Positions 45,198 to 57,435 are shown, numbered from the stretch's first letter. The stretch is 64,000 nt of DNA from Apiospora phragmitis (GCA_038363925.1 JAQQWL010000016.1:558001-622000); one strand, 5' to 3'. The notes: a model not told the origin generated them from the letters alone. Made by a program: numbers and translations.

Positions 45198-46320
45198 ACG
45201 GGTATTTCGGCGTATGTCGGCGTATGCGGAAGCTGATGTAAGCTTCCGTAATCTTGGGCCTGGTTCCTGTCCCAAGATACGATGGAACCAAAGGTCTACA
45301 AGACGAGAAGACTTAGAGGACGACTTTTTCACAACAACAGAACTGGGGAAGAACAAGAGGGGCCTTGCGGGGGGGATCCCACAGCAGGCTGCAAGGTAAC
45401 ATAACCTCTGGCCAAGAGACGACACGTGACAAGCTGTAATAGAACGGGGCATGGGCCACCTGAACATGCATACGATGTTTGACGATTTGGACTGGTCCGG
45501 CTAGAAAATGGGCGGTGTGGAGAGGCTTGCTTCATATAAGGAACTCGGGCGTCCTCAGACGCATTCAGGTCGTCGCAGAAGGTTTGCGGAAACCCTCTTC
45601 AAGCCACGGAAACGCGCATCTAACGGGCGGGAGATGCATGAGTGGTGAAAAACGTCGGGTGCAGCAACCATCGGGGTTTCGCACACCCTATTTTCATATG
45701 TTTAGAAAGGGGCTTTCAGAAGGGATCCTCATGTACGATTATTATTGTATAAAATTGTATGTTCGATAAATAGTTAGGCCAAATAAGGGCAGTTGTACAA
45801 TATCAAGAACATTTCATAAAAGTACCTATTAAGTCACCCGCTATGGTCGTAGTTTCTACCGGCCCTGCTCCCGTAAGCTACTAACATAATAGCCTTTGGG
45901 TCCGTTCTCATGCCCTGAAACGACGTACCGCGCATACCTGGTGTGGCTAACCGTCCATGGACCAAATTATAATACGCTTTGTACTTAGAAAACAAGGCTG
46001 CGTTTCTAAATAGTTTTAGCACCAGTATCTTGTCCACCAAGGACCGGTCGAGGCTTACACAGCCTGAGTTTTGACATCGCACCATCAACTACTAGAATTG
46101 GCCCCTTTTCATCTTGTGCTTATATGAAGGTTTTAAGCTAGAACATTCAGCGAATGCATATATGCCAGTATTCCTCTTTCTCGAAGCGAAGGAGGCACAA
46201 GGTCGTGGCTTCATCTGTGTCCACTAACCCACGTCTTTACTTGTCCGTCTTTCTTTTGGTCCCTCTTCGAAATAACTCCTGATTCTGTGCTTTAATCTTC
46301 CCGCACTTGGATACCCATCC
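45198..46320. other. Intergenic, 1.1 kb
   Basis: A minus-strand frame at 45834-46088 (84 codons) has ordinary amino-acid composition but no domain I know; it may be a gene fragment. Nothing else is supported. Confidence 0.35.
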
Positions 46321-46966
46321 ATGTCCATTCCGGCCGAGCTGACTTCCTCTTCTTCCACTGAACCGGATCCGGAGCCGAACTGGGACGGCATATATTGCTA
46401 CAAGGTCGCGCAAGCCTTCCCGCGCGCCATCAAGATCCTCAAGCGTGCCCTGCGCCCCTTCAAGGGGGCGGGGCAACCTTCGACCCTGCCTACCGGAGCT
46501 GGGTCTACGAGGACACCGGCGACGACGCCAAAGTCTCCCTGCGTCTGCGCAAGGACACCGAAGGCCATCTCCACCGGGGCCTGCTGCGGACCCTGCACAA
46601 GCACGCGCTCCTCGAGCGCATGCAAAGCCTCGCGCGGCGGGCCGTGTGGAACTTCGAGGACTATGGCGGGCTGAAGGCGGCGGACGGCACCGTCTCGAGC
46701 GACAAGGCGGAGCGCGAATGCCAGCGGATCGGGGCGTTCTGCCGGGAGCACAACGTCCAGTTCTCCATCGAGAGGGTGCTCAGCGACCCGCTGCGCTACA
46801 TTGGCGTCAGGGGCGCCCGGGCCACGAGACGCTGTGGATGGAGGTCCTATGCCGCTTGCCGACCTTGCCCAACAACGTGTACCGCGAGAGGGAAGCGATT
46901 TGGTTCCAGTGGCCTTGGGATTCTTGGTATGAATCGTGGTATCCCTCCTGGGCATCAGGGTTTTGA
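46321..46966 (+). CDS. Hypothetical protein of about 215 residues, two single-base frame breaks
   Basis: ATG 46321 opens MSIPAELTSSSSTEPDPEPN and continues with WDGIYCYKVAQAFPRAIKIL. At the G run around 46470-46473 the coding-like sequence moves one frame (FDPAYRSWVYEDTGDDAKVS and LRLRKDTEGHLHRGLLRTLH). Around 46816-46818 it moves again (HETLWMEVLCRLPTLPNNVY, then EREAIWFQWPWDSWYESWYP) to TGA 46964-46966. Each shift is what loss of one G or one C from a short run would give, and the three segments together read as one protein with strong codon bias. The Trp/Tyr-rich C-terminus is distinctive. No domain recognised, no signal peptide or membrane segment. Confidence 0.6.
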
Positions 46967-47591
46967 CCTACAGCTATTAGAAGCCTAGATATTCAAGTGT
47001 ATAACGAATAAATATTAATAGTCTTGTTCCTCAGTCACGGGGATCTGTCTCCGTAGTTACCCCTGAATTGCAGACGGGCCCTCAGCAATTAAATGGTGTG
47101 TCTCTGTATAGGTATGTTGCCAGGCCAGAAGTAAATGCTAACCTCATTTCGACCGCGGGGATTGGTATGCCGTGCTGTCATCTTGAGCTATCACAAGCAC
47201 GTGATAATACGTCACAGTAAGGTTCGCCCCTAATCTGCATACCGATATTTCTAGCTTGAATTCTTTGGTCTTTTACACCTTCAACATATCCCTCTCGGCA
47301 TGCTTGAAAGTCTCATCACCCAACGGCAGTTTCAATTGGCTACCGCCGACTACTCCGTCACCTTGCTGGGATTTGGAGCGCTGGAGATGTAAACTCCGTC
47401 CACTGCTGGCTTATCTCCGAGCTAAGCTTCCTTACGTTAGCTTGCCTCCCCCCCCCTCCGCCCCCCATAACGCGTCATTTCTTTTCTGTGTGTACAGAAC
47501 TTACCTTGCAGAGCTTAATACTGCCTTGGAACTCCTACACCTGCGCGCCATTCCAGCTGCCAGAGATGATCGTCTACGAACCTCCAAAGTC
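46967..47591. other. Upstream region of Atm1
   Basis: About 620 bp. An open frame continues upstream of the Atm1 ATG to about 47256 but has no in-frame ATG, so I take it as untranslated. Confidence 0.4.
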
Positions 47592-49774
47592 ATGATTCTC
47601 AGGCATTTCCCGCGGGTGCCTCCCGGCCGCCCGACATGTGTTGGCTTATTCAGTGCCCGCAATGGGTCACTGATACCGATTCGAGCCCGCCCTGTCACGG
47701 TCTATGCGGCGTCGCAACGCCTCTGCTTCGGCCAATATGCGAAGAACCAATCGCCCAACGAGCCGAAACCGAAATACGGCGCCAAGGCAGCTTCCAATGC
47801 AGTACCCAAGGCTCCGAGTGCGGCTTCGAAAGATCCGCTGGTCACGCCGGACAAGACCACACAGGAGCAGCGGAAGGCGGACTGGGCTATAATGAAAGAG
47901 ATGGCGCATTATCTGTGGCCCAAGGACAGCTTCTCCACGAGACTGCGCGTCAGTCTCGCCGTTGGCCTGCTGGTCGGAGCCAAGGTCCTCAATGTCCAGG
48001 TGCCTTTCTACTTCAAGAGCATCGTCGACGCCATGAACATCGACGTAGGCGCTATGGGCGGCAATGCCACCATGATTGCCGGCAGCATGATCCTGGCCTA
48101 CGGTGCCACCCGTGTAGGCGCAACCTTGTTCCAGGAGATGCGCAATGCCGTGTTTGCGAGCGTGGCGCAGAAGGCCATTCGAAGAGTTGCCGGCAACGTG
48201 TTCGACCATCTTTTGCGGCTGGATCTCAACTTTCACCTGTCCAAGCAAACGGGAGGGCTCACACGTGCTATCGACCGTGGTACCAAGGGCATCAGTTTCC
48301 TACTTACGAGCATGGTGTTTCACATACTCCCGACTGCGCTCGAGATCACCATGGTCTGTAGCATTCTGACGTGGCAATACGGGGCTCAGTTCGCGGCCAT
48401 CACAGCGGTGACAATGACTGCCTACACTGCCTTCACCATATGGACTACAGCATGGAGAACCAAGTTCCGGAGGCAGGCGAATGCTGCGGATAACAAAGCT
48501 TCCACGGTGGCAGTGGACTCGCTCATTAACTATGAAGCTGTCAAGTACTTCAACAACGAGAAGTTTGAGGTGGCGCGCTACGACAAATCTTTACTCGACT
48601 ATGAGAGGAGCTCCATCAAGGTTCAAACCTCGCTCGCGTTCTTGAACAGTGGGCAAAACATCATCTTCTCCAGCGCATTGACCGCCATGATGTACCTCGC
48701 TGCTAATGGCGTCGCGGCAGGATCCCTTACGGTTGGTGATCTGGTGATGGTGAACCAGTTGGTCTTCCAGCTATCTGTCCCTCTGAACTTCCTGGGTTCC
48801 GTCTATCGTGAGCTGAGGCAGTCGCTACTGGATATGGAGACTCTTTTCAACCTGCAGAAAGTGAATGTCTCCATTGCTGAACGACCAAACGCCAAGGCAC
48901 TGCAACTATCCAAGGGCGGCGAAATCAGGTTCGAAAATGTCAGCTTTGGATACCTGCCCGAGCGACCAATCCTGCGGAACCTCAACCTGACTATCCCGGC
49001 AGGGAAGAAGATCGCAATCGTAGGGCCCAGTGGGTGTGGAAAGTCTACCCTCCTGCGGCTGCTGTTTAGGTTTTACGATGTCGAAAGCGGGCGCATCTTC
49101 GTTGACGACCAGGATATCAAGGATGTTACGCTAGAGTCTCTTCGCAAGTCCATAGGAGTGGTCCCTCAGGACACGCCGCTGTTCAACGATACTGTCGGCC
49201 ACAACATCAAGTATGGAAACCTCGAGGCTTCCGAATCGCAAGTGACCGCGGCGGCCAAGCGCGCCAGGATCCACGACACCATCTCCAGCTGGCCGGCCAG
49301 CTACGACACCAAAGTCGGCGAGCGCGGCATGATGATTAGTGGTGGCGAAAAGCAGCGCCTCGCGGTTTCACGGCTTTTGCTCAAGGACCCGCCTCTGCTG
49401 TTCTTTGACGAGGCGACGAGCGCGCTGGACACTCATACCGAGCAGGCCCTGATGCAGAATATCAACAGCATCCTCAAGGAGAAGTCCAGGACGAGTGTTT
49501 TCGTGGCCCACCGTCTTCGTACGATATACGATGCCGACCTGATTATTGTCCTCCGGGAAGGCAGTGTGGCTGAGATGGGAACACACAAAGAGCTCATTGA
49601 CCGCGACGGGTTGTACTCGGAGCTCTGGAGTGGTAAGTTATGACACCCCTCCGGGTGGTACGCTTGAATCGTACTAACATTATTCTAGCCCAAGAAAGCC
49701 TCTTCAACGCGGAGGGAGAACAGGGAGATTCTAGCCAAGCAGCCACCCCCGTCAACACCCAATCACGGTCCTAA
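47592..49774 (+). CDS. ATM1: Mitochondrial ABC half-transporter Atm1
   Basis: Exons 47592-49632 and 49689-49774 give 708 residues; the intron has a GTAAGT donor and TTCTAG acceptor. The start is the first ATG of the frame and yields an Arg-rich presequence ([19 protein letters not shown]). Six membrane segments follow, then the nucleotide-binding domain with Walker [10 protein letters not shown], the ABC signature [13 protein letters not shown] and Walker [13 protein letters not shown]. The loop [20 protein letters not shown] is the characteristic Atm1/ABCB7 signature. The protein sits in the mitochondrial inner membrane and exports a glutathione-linked sulfur compound used for cytosolic Fe-S cluster assembly. 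It is one of the few genes in this half of the window with no frame break. Assignment is secure. Confidence 0.95.
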
Positions 49775-50993
49775 GATGGTACCGCCTCTCCTACCAATTT
49801 AATAGCGACACTTGTTTACGATTTACTGGCTCAAGGGGCTCGTTAAGATCGCATATTGTCATGCCCCCGGCCTAATGCAGGGGGCTTATGACGGTGCATA
49901 TCTATCTTGCCAGTCTGCGTATGTCTGCGTGACTAGTGTAGACGAACGCACGCAGTCTACCAGTCACTAAGTTTGTTGTCACTCAACAAATCTGCGTGTC
50001 CTCTACAAGGCTCCACGGCGTGTATTAAGCCGTCCAATCAGCACTCGTTGTTCAGAGGCAGCACCGTCACAAGCAGCTACGTGGACCAGTAGTGAGCCAT
50101 CATGGTCAGACCCTGTACGTTAGGATTATCCGGCTGGCTGAGCAGGAAATCTGGGACGGGTCTTGTCGGATCAGATGACCGCGGCCTAAGTGCAAAGCCA
50201 CTCAGTAGACATTACTGAATATCTCAAACCGTATCATACGCACACTAGTTTTGTCTACCTTACATACCTGAGTATTCCACATGGGTCATGAGATACAATT
50301 GCCAACATTCGGCGTTGAGCTTGGCCTCCCGAAAGGGATTCTCTGAGTTCTTCGGGAGGAGTCCGTGGTTATACAGGTTTCTTCACCTACTTACATACAA
50401 ATGCAAGACTTACGCCGAGACCCTCTAGCTGATGTACTGTTCCTCCTACTTGCCTTACAAAGGGCATGCAATCGCTTCATGACTTCTATGGGAGACCCTT
50501 GACTCTGTAGTCCCGAGCATGTACGCTTCGCGGTTTGTACAGCGAGGACGCTCACACCACCAGGACCCAAAACTCTTTACACTGTCTTGGTGGCTCGTGC
50601 CGGACTTCTTCAACAGTAGCAGATGGTGCGAATGAGGTGCTTGGGCACACCCACGAATGTTTATGTGGGAAAGGTTAGGGGTTCTGTATTCAATTGACCG
50701 ACTACTAAAGCGATAAAAGGGGGTGATCAAATCTAAACACCTTATAAATTGGCCAAAGGATAAACATAAACAGTCTTCACGACTCCGCCGAGGGACAAAA
50801 AACAATCGCAAAAGGTTGGAAAACGAAAGGTGATATCTCTACAGGAAGACCTGCTGTGCCAACCCCCATGAACGATTTTCTCCATAACTCCTAGTTGCCC
50901 ATCATGACTGGCGTGTGTCTGTGTGGTCGTGAACGTGTGTAATGCTTTGAGTGGTATATCCTTTTTTCTCTCTCTTCTAGTTTTTCTCTCTTC
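49775..50993. other. Convergent intergenic region, 1.2 kb
   Basis: Between the ends of Atm1 and Mgm1. No supported gene or RNA. Confidence 0.4.
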
Positions 50994-53821
50994 TCAGAAC
51001 AAGCCCCAGCGGCCCTTCTCCTTCTCTGCGCCGCCCTTCTTGCTGCCCGGCTTGAGTCGCTGGCCTTCGCGGCCCTCTAGTTGCCGGAGGCTCTCCATCT
51101 TGTCTAGCACGAGCTCGAGCAGCTCCTTCCGCCGAATTACCTCCAGATGCTTCTTGATCTTGGGGTCCTCCTTCGCGAATCTCTCGACTTCTTCCTCCGA
51201 CAGATGACGGCCCAGGCGCGAGTCCAATTCGCGCGGGAAGTTGTAGTAGAATTCCGATAACAACTCAACGTTCAAGAATAAGACGGCAGTAGATGCGAGC
51301 TTGGTGGCCACTGCGTCGAGGAAGACCTCGGGACAATGGTACTTGTTCTTCATGCTGGCGCATTGCTTCGACTTCACAGCCATCAAGCGCATCTTGATAA
51401 TGTCCGCACGGTCACGAAGGAACGCTGCTTCACGACCTAATGTGTGTCAGTGTTTGTCAAGTTTCATGTGATCTGAGATGGGGGTAAATACCTTTTTGGA
51501 GCAGAGCAGCGCTGAAACCGCCAGCTCCGGCTTGGTTTTCGTTCTCAACGATAATATCGCCCTTGCGTGCCTTGTCGACGAAGTTCAAGACTTCCTTGAG
51601 CTTCCTTCTTCCGCCTACGGTGCTTTCTAAATCCTTCATGGCACCTTCGCAGGCTTCCAGTTCCTTCTTGAGTACGCCTTGCACGTGGTCGCGGCCTTGA
51701 GTCCACTCGCGATCCTCCATATCAATATCGAACTTGAATGGCTTGATGCAGTTTTCCACCTGGTCACTAGTGCTGTAGAATCGGTCATTCAAGATGCTCG
51801 AGGCAGCCTCAGTGATGGTCTGGCGGGCGAAAGGGTGATTGGCGAATGTAGACTGGCCTATCAAATTGTCGACGTGCGATTGGATGGACGAAGCCACCAC
51901 GGTTGTAGCGAGGCGACCTACGCCCAATTTGGTCAGGGAGGATGTAGAGGCGTCCAGGCGCCGGTGCCAGAAGAGCGACTCCGGGTCGGCCTTGGGAAGA
52001 TCGGCCAGGTTGTCTGGCTCGAGGATAGGAACCGAAAGGTCGGTAATGGGCTTATTCCAGTACCGTGCCGCCAGCAGGTCAAGCACTCTCTGATCCAGTT
52101 CGTTCTTCAGTAGTTCGTGCATTTGCGGGCGGTCGAACTGCTCGGCGAATTGTTTGAAAGAATGCTTGAAGGCATCTAAGCTTTCGGCCAGATACGATTC
52201 GGCGGAGAGAGGCCTGTCGTTGTATTGAACCTTGAACTCATAAGTAGCTTCCTCCAACTCTTGCTGGATGGCGTCACTGGTAGTTTGTAGGCTGGCGGAC
52301 ATGGTCTGTTCCAGCACGTGCATAAGCTTCTTCCGCAGGGTAGTGGTACCAACACTGACATCAGAGCCAGGGCCGAACTCAAGTGGATGCGACGAGAAGT
52401 AGGCGTTTTCGTTCTTGGTGATAGCAGTTAGCACGTTGGTCTTCCCCGTCTTGAAGAGCCCTGTCGGCGTTGGCACACGAGAAACAACACCGACGTAGCC
52501 TAGTCGCAGAGGGTATTGCTTGTCATTGAGGATGGCAGAGCCTCGAACGGCATCGACCAAGTCCATCTTGGTAACGACACCGATCGTGCGCTCTCCTCTC
52601 GGGTCAACCCTGCGGCTAGCGCGCAGTGCAGCTGAGTTTGCCAAGTCCACATCAGCCGCTGAGATGGCCAAGATGACATTTGGTGCCTGGATGTATTTGT
52701 CGCAAAGCTCGGAGATCTTCTGCTTCAGTTCAAGCGGTTGGTTATGGCCAACAACTTGAATGTAACCAGGCAAGTCAATAAGGGAGAGATCCGGGACATC
52801 GGGACGAGATGGACAAGCGGATGGGATCGTCCGAAACACACTGAGAATCAGGCACCGCTAGATTCAGCTCAGTAAGTGTCCGTTGAATGGATGAGAAATC
52901 CGAGATCTTGCCGAGACCAAGGTCCGGAAACTCTCCGTACTCGGTGTTTGATCCCGGAGTGTTGATCAATGTGAGTTCTATGGGCCGTCTAGTGACCATG
53001 TTCGTGCCCTTCGGCAGGAACTCGTGTCCAACAATAGCCTCAAGAACGGAGCTCTTGCCCGAGGACTGGGATCCTATGACGACGATAGATGGCAGCGTCA
53101 GAGTGCTGGACTGACCGACTTTTTGGAGAATGTTTCGAATTTCGATCATCTTTTTTGTCAAAAGCATCATTTGATCATCCTTCGCAATCTCCTCGGAGCC
53201 CCTAGGGTCGTCTTGAGGAGAGTGCTCATAGCCATAGGCAGCAGCAGTTCCGCCGACGGCAGCTGCAGCACCTATCCTGCTCTTCTCTGGGGTCTTCGCC
53301 TCCAGGGCCACCGCCGCCGCCATCCTTTCCTGTACCAATTTCTTCTTGCAATCTCAGCACCTTCTGCATCCACTCGGGTAGCTCAACCTGGTCTTTTGTG
53401 CTTTGCCACCCTTTGCTCATCTGGTCAGCGATATCCTTGGCGCCACCGAATATGCCTGTGGCTGTTCCCGAAACGGTGTTTTTGGCAGCGTTGATAGTGT
53501 CCCACGCATAGTTTCCGGCAGCCGAGGCTTGGTATTGCAACCAGGCCAGCCCGGCGACGGTCACACCACCGGCCATAGCGGGGATCCTTATGAGCTTCGC
53601 AGCAAGCTTGGGAAGAAAGCGGATAAACGAAGCATTTCGTACGATGACGGCATTGTGGAAGAGTTGCCGCCGTACCACATTCGTCGTCTCGTCGCCCGTA
53701 CGGCAGCGTCGGCTCGGAGGAGTCCGCCGGACGGAAGTTGGTGATACTGGCGGGAAGCATTCATGGCAGCCGACCGCGTGAAGGGCAGGCGCCCGGCGGC
53801 TGCTATAAGCCGTCCGCTCAT
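50994..53821 (-). CDS. MGM1: Mitochondrial dynamin-like GTPase Mgm1 (OPA1), three frame breaks
   Basis: From ATG 53821 the protein begins with a presequence ([19 protein letters not shown]), then a membrane segment ([20 protein letters not shown]) with a Gly-rich linker. The GTPase domain has G1 [10 protein letters not shown]3 IDLPG and G4 TKMDL, and the stalk runs through to [16 protein letters not shown] 55-nt intron (51491-51437) separates the last exon. Mgm1 fuses inner membranes and shapes cristae. The reading frame is broken near 53644-53652 (after NSSTMP), near 53271-53290 (in the linker before [10 protein letters not shown]) and near 52805-52810 (between PIRLSIS and PDVPDLSL). Conserved sequence resumes in a new frame each time. 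With these corrected the length is about 924 residues, typical. Loss of Mgm1 would cripple respiration, so errors in the consensus are the likelier cause. Confidence 0.92.
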
Positions 53822-54959
53822 GCTGTCGGTTCGCAGCGGAGGCAGTAATTCGAGGTCGGGAAGAAGACCATCCAGAGAGGATGTAGCGGGCGCCTTTGCG
53901 ATGTTGGCAAAGAGATGGGATTGTTGGGTCTAAGAGGAGAGCAAGCGGGATCGCAGGCTTGATAGAGCCATTGATAGTAGTGGCGTGGAGCTGTGAGATT
54001 GCATTAGGTACATTCATGCGGGCAATGGGGCAGTCAAGAGAGCGCTGGGTGCTGGGTGCTGGGTGGCTTGACCGACAGCTGTGGCTTAGCGTAGGTAAGT
54101 GCTCACCGGCGTTTTCCGATCCCTCCCGTAGTGGTAAGGCTGGGGGCATTATTACCTGCTAACCTTAGCTGCCTGTCTAGTCGTAAGCTACTAGTCCGCC
54201 TCACAACCTCCAGTCATCCTCAAGGAACTATGTCTCGAGTCCTACACCAGTCCAGTCTGGTGCATTGGATGAACACCCATCGATCTGAACCAAGGGAAGT
54301 GCGGTTCCCAGGGGAAATAAGCCCTCACCGTGCCGCCATGTTCTAGCCCTCCGTGTCGAGATTATCCTTATTTTGATATGCAACTTCAAATTGGATGCGA
54401 CTGCGGTACCTGCATGCCATTCTTCCGGCCCTATGGCAGGTAAACGCTCGAATCATGTTCCATTAACGGACAACGCTTCACTCAGTCGCGTCTATACCAG
54501 CCTTGCATCCATCGTACGTTCGAGATACGAGCCATTGACGAATCTTCTCCAGCGTATATCAGCCTAATTGACTGCCCGTTATGGCTGCGGCTGTGATTAT
54601 CGAAAACCTGATATAGCTTCCTCTTTCATGAAATGGCAATCAGATATCCGTACACAGTGTTGCACGCCTTGTGGGCTCCATTGCTGTTCGGTAGGCCGGC
54701 CGGTGTATCCAACTTGACCGTATCGGTTGTTTGAACAACAGGGATGCTGCTCGTCAACATTTGGTTGACGCAACCCATCAGCTGTACCCGGCAGGTGCCT
54801 CCATTCTTCCAGTTTGATATATCAACGAATACGAAAATGAGTGCTACTCGAGCATACCGATACCTTCTTGGCATGAAATGATGTGGTATAAAAAATCAGG
54901 TCCATCCTGAAGATGTAATCGTCCTGGCCACCCCCGAACGAGTCTCTCGAAGAATCAAG
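53822..54959. other. Divergent intergenic region, 1.1 kb
   Basis: Promoters of Mgm1 and of the CBM18 protein gene. A short GCTGGGTGCTGGGTG repeat lies near 54046-54066. No supported gene. Confidence 0.4.
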
Positions 54960-56056
54960 ATGCTTTGTCCTTTGTATGTTGTTGGTTTGGCACCTGCATG
55001 GCCCTCGTGGCAGCGCAGGCCCAAATATCCATTGAAGGAAACTGCGGGAGTGGTGTCACTTGCCTCGGGTCTAGTAAGTCACTCTTCGAGAGGCCTACTG
55101 AACATGATATCATGGCTCTAACCAAGGTGAATTTAGCTTTCGGCGAGTGTTGCTCTGAGCACGGCTGGTACGTTGAGCCCGGGATGATGCCAGAGAACCC
55201 ATCAGATCGTGCCTAGGTTCATGTCTCTTACTGCATCCATAGGTGTGGTAACTCAAAAGATTACTGTGAGGAGGGATGCCAAGCCCAGTGGGGAGTATGC
55301 AACAGACCCTCTGAGGAAACGGGGTGGTATACATCACCCACACGATAACCGAAACCTATACAGACATCGAGACATCCACAGTCCCTGTCTATTCAACTAG
55401 CTACCTTACCCGCATGGTCACAGTTCGGACAACGGCCGTTGAGACTATCAAGTTGAACGTAACGAGCACTGTGGAGACCACCGCGACAACGAGTGTAACT
55501 CAGACAGATATCACAACAAGAACGGATGTTGTGAGCAGCACAGAGTTTACGACTAACACGTCCATTGTGACCCGCACGGCGCTGACCACGAATACCACTA
55601 CTACCACGATCACGGACACAACTACCGACACGCGCATGGTGACGTCTGTCTCCTCAGTTTTGGTGACGCACGTCAACACCATTCTGGTGACGGCCACAAC
55701 GACCTGGACGCACACGAGCGAGATAACGGATACGTCCCACACGACGCTGACGGACCACGAAGCAGTGACGTCGATTACCACCTCGATACTGACACAAACC
55801 GTGGTGGAGACTGTATCTGTTCCCAATACAGGCCCAGCATTCACCGTGACTTCCTTTATTACCACGACAGAGTCGGTCATTGCTACCATGACTCCAGGGC
55901 CAGGTAAGTCATGGACCCTTATTAGTGATGAATCCCCTTCGTATATGTACAGATGCAACAATCCCGCAATACGAGCAGTGCGGCGGTGCAGGAGGTGTTT
56001 ACACCGGAACGGGCTCGTGTGCGTCACCTTACACGTGTTCAGCGATCAATGACTAA
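54960..56056 (+). CDS. Secreted chitin-binding (CBM18) / Thr-rich / CBM1-like protein
   Basis: Exons 54960-55073, 55137-55167, 55253-55903 and 55953-56056. Joined, they give a hevein-type CBM18 module: [24 protein letters not shown] across two introns, and [15 protein letters not shown]. Then comes a stalk of about 190 residues that is overwhelmingly Thr with Val, Ser and Ile, likely heavily O-glycosylated. The C-terminal exon encodes [18 protein letters not shown] and [10 protein letters not shown], a CBM1 cellulose-binding module cut before its last conserved Tyr/Cys. No catalytic domain exists. Two probable one-base losses are seen: in the signal peptide near 54990 ([10 protein letters not shown] joins MALVAAQAQ only with a shift) and at the G4 run 55321-55324 between the CBM18 and the stalk. 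A role at the fungal or plant cell wall is inferred. Confidence 0.7.
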
Positions 56057-56811
56057 TGTATGTTCCCCTTACTTTTGAATAGTCTTACCTCGATCACCTT
56101 GTTTGTTCATCCTTGCGTAAGAAGCTATGTATGGCACTTTCACCTTATAGATGGGGAAAATGCTCAACCCTTAAATGGCCCAAGATACGATATTGATATT
56201 GCGCCAGATTCCCAATGTTTGCCATGAGACGGGAGGTGTCTCCAGGATGATTCGTACCGACGTGCTCATATCACCTGGTAAGGCTAGCCAAAGTCTTTAT
56301 TCCAGTTCAGTTGGGTATATGTGAGCCAATATTCAGAAACCATACGTGTTGGAAATCGACTCAAAGTCACGCTTTCACTCCTCACCCCTAGTCAGGCTCC
56401 AGTCATATACAACACGGAACACGAAATATCAGTTCGTAAATTTACCAGTCTATTTGCGCATTTTCCACAGGCGGGCACACCTATCTGCTTGTTCTAATTG
56501 TCTCTCGGCGCCAGTATGTCCGTAAGTGTTAGCCTAATCAAAGCATGTTCACTCGGACACTGCGGGATTATTACACACAACCATTGTCACCCGGCTACGA
56601 AAGCCGGAATGGCGCAATAAACCTTGATGCGCCATTCTGCTCTGATTATATGCCTGGGTCGGTGTATATAAAGAGCCCAGGTTCCACTGCTTTGAAGCAC
56701 TTCAGCCAGGACATTGTCTACACCTTTTCCGACCAAGTCCTTCAAAGTAACCTCCTCCTTAACAAGAGCACCACCATCAACAGCCAGATCAGGACAGTGA
56801 CAAGCTCCAAT
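56057..56811. other. Intergenic with a TATA-type promoter
   Basis: About 750 bp, no supported gene. The last 150 bp form the promoter and 5' UTR of the cysteine-rich protein. Confidence 0.4.
56665..56672 (+). promoter_or_regulatory. TATA box of the cysteine-rich secreted protein gene
   Basis: TATATAAA lies 147 bp before ATG 56812. A strong TATA box fits a highly inducible gene and places the transcript start near 56700, which makes the ATG at 56812, not an upstream in-frame one at 56545, the real start. Confidence 0.55.
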
Positions 56812-57237
56812 ATGAAGATCCTTCAATCTTTTATCCTCGCCTACCTGTGTGGTCAAACCACTGCCGCTGTTATCATCACAGCCCGGACGGCAACCGTTGC
56901 CCTCGACGGCCCCTCGCCGACCCCCTTGAAGGCGGAAAGACTGAATACAACCTTGCAATCTTTTTCCAAGGAGTGTGATCAATGCCTCCAGTGTATTGCG
57001 GGAGGAGAGGCGGATAACCACTATTGCTACTCTAAGTACTGCGAAGCGTGCCATGAGGTGGTGAAAAGACTGGATACAACCTTGCAATCTCTGCCACCTG
57101 TCAACATCCAGGATGAAGCGTGTGACCTCTGCTACAAGTGTTTGGACGATGCGGATTCGGAGGAGGATGTCACGGCAGTCGGAGTTTGCTGGGAGAAGCA
57201 CTGCGAAAAGTGCTCAGAGATCGAAGGGGTGAAATAA
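56812..57237 (+). CDS. Small secreted cysteine-rich repeat protein
   Basis: A 141-residue protein starting MKILQSFILAYLCGQTTAA, a signal peptide. The mature part has two tandem repeats of roughly 45-50 residues. Each begins with a near-identical RL(N/D)TTLQS segment followed by a cysteine pattern C-x2-C-x2-C, then C-x4-C-x2-C (CDQCLQC, CYSKYCEAC; CDLCYKC, CWEKHCEKC). Such patterned cysteines suggest a metal-binding or disulfide-rich extracellular protein. After TAA 57235-57237 the same frame remains open for another 65 codons with a third cysteine cluster (see next feature). No known family recognised. An effector or cell-wall role is possible. It lies about 750 bp downstream of the CBM18/CBM1 gene in the same orientation. 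Confidence 0.65.
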   Translation: MKILQSFILAYLCGQTTAAVIITARTATVALDGPSPTPLKAERLNTTLQSFSKECDQCLQCIAGGEADNHYCYSKYCEACHEVVKRLDTTLQSLPPVNIQDEACDLCYKCLDDADSEEDVTAVGVCWEKHCEKCSEIEGVK

Positions 57238-57435
57238 ACCGGATACAACCTCTCGAACTCTGCAACCGTCAAGGAGGGTGAACAATGCCTCCAGTGTTCG
57301 AAAGATTTGGATTGGTCGAATATTATCATTGCGATGCTATTTTGCTACGACAAGTGCTGCGACAAGTGCAAGTGCTGCGACGAGTGCACCAAGGGCCAAA
57401 AGATGGAAGAAGGACAGCATCACGACACAAACTAG
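57238..57435 (+). pseudogene. Third, cut-off cysteine repeat downstream of the stop codon
   Basis: Directly in frame after TAA, the sequence reads TGYNLSNSATVKEGEQCLQC and later CYDKCCDKCKCCDEC, ending at TAG 57433-57435. The DNA GTGAAA..CCGGATACAACCT matches the start of repeat 2 (GTGAAAAGACTGGATACAACCT). This suggests an ancestral third repeat that was separated by a stop, or a read-through extension. Confidence 0.5.

Noticed and set aside
55500..56027. Antisense Val-rich open frame over the Thr-rich stalk
   Set aside because: It simply reflects the ACN-rich codons of the stalk read backwards.
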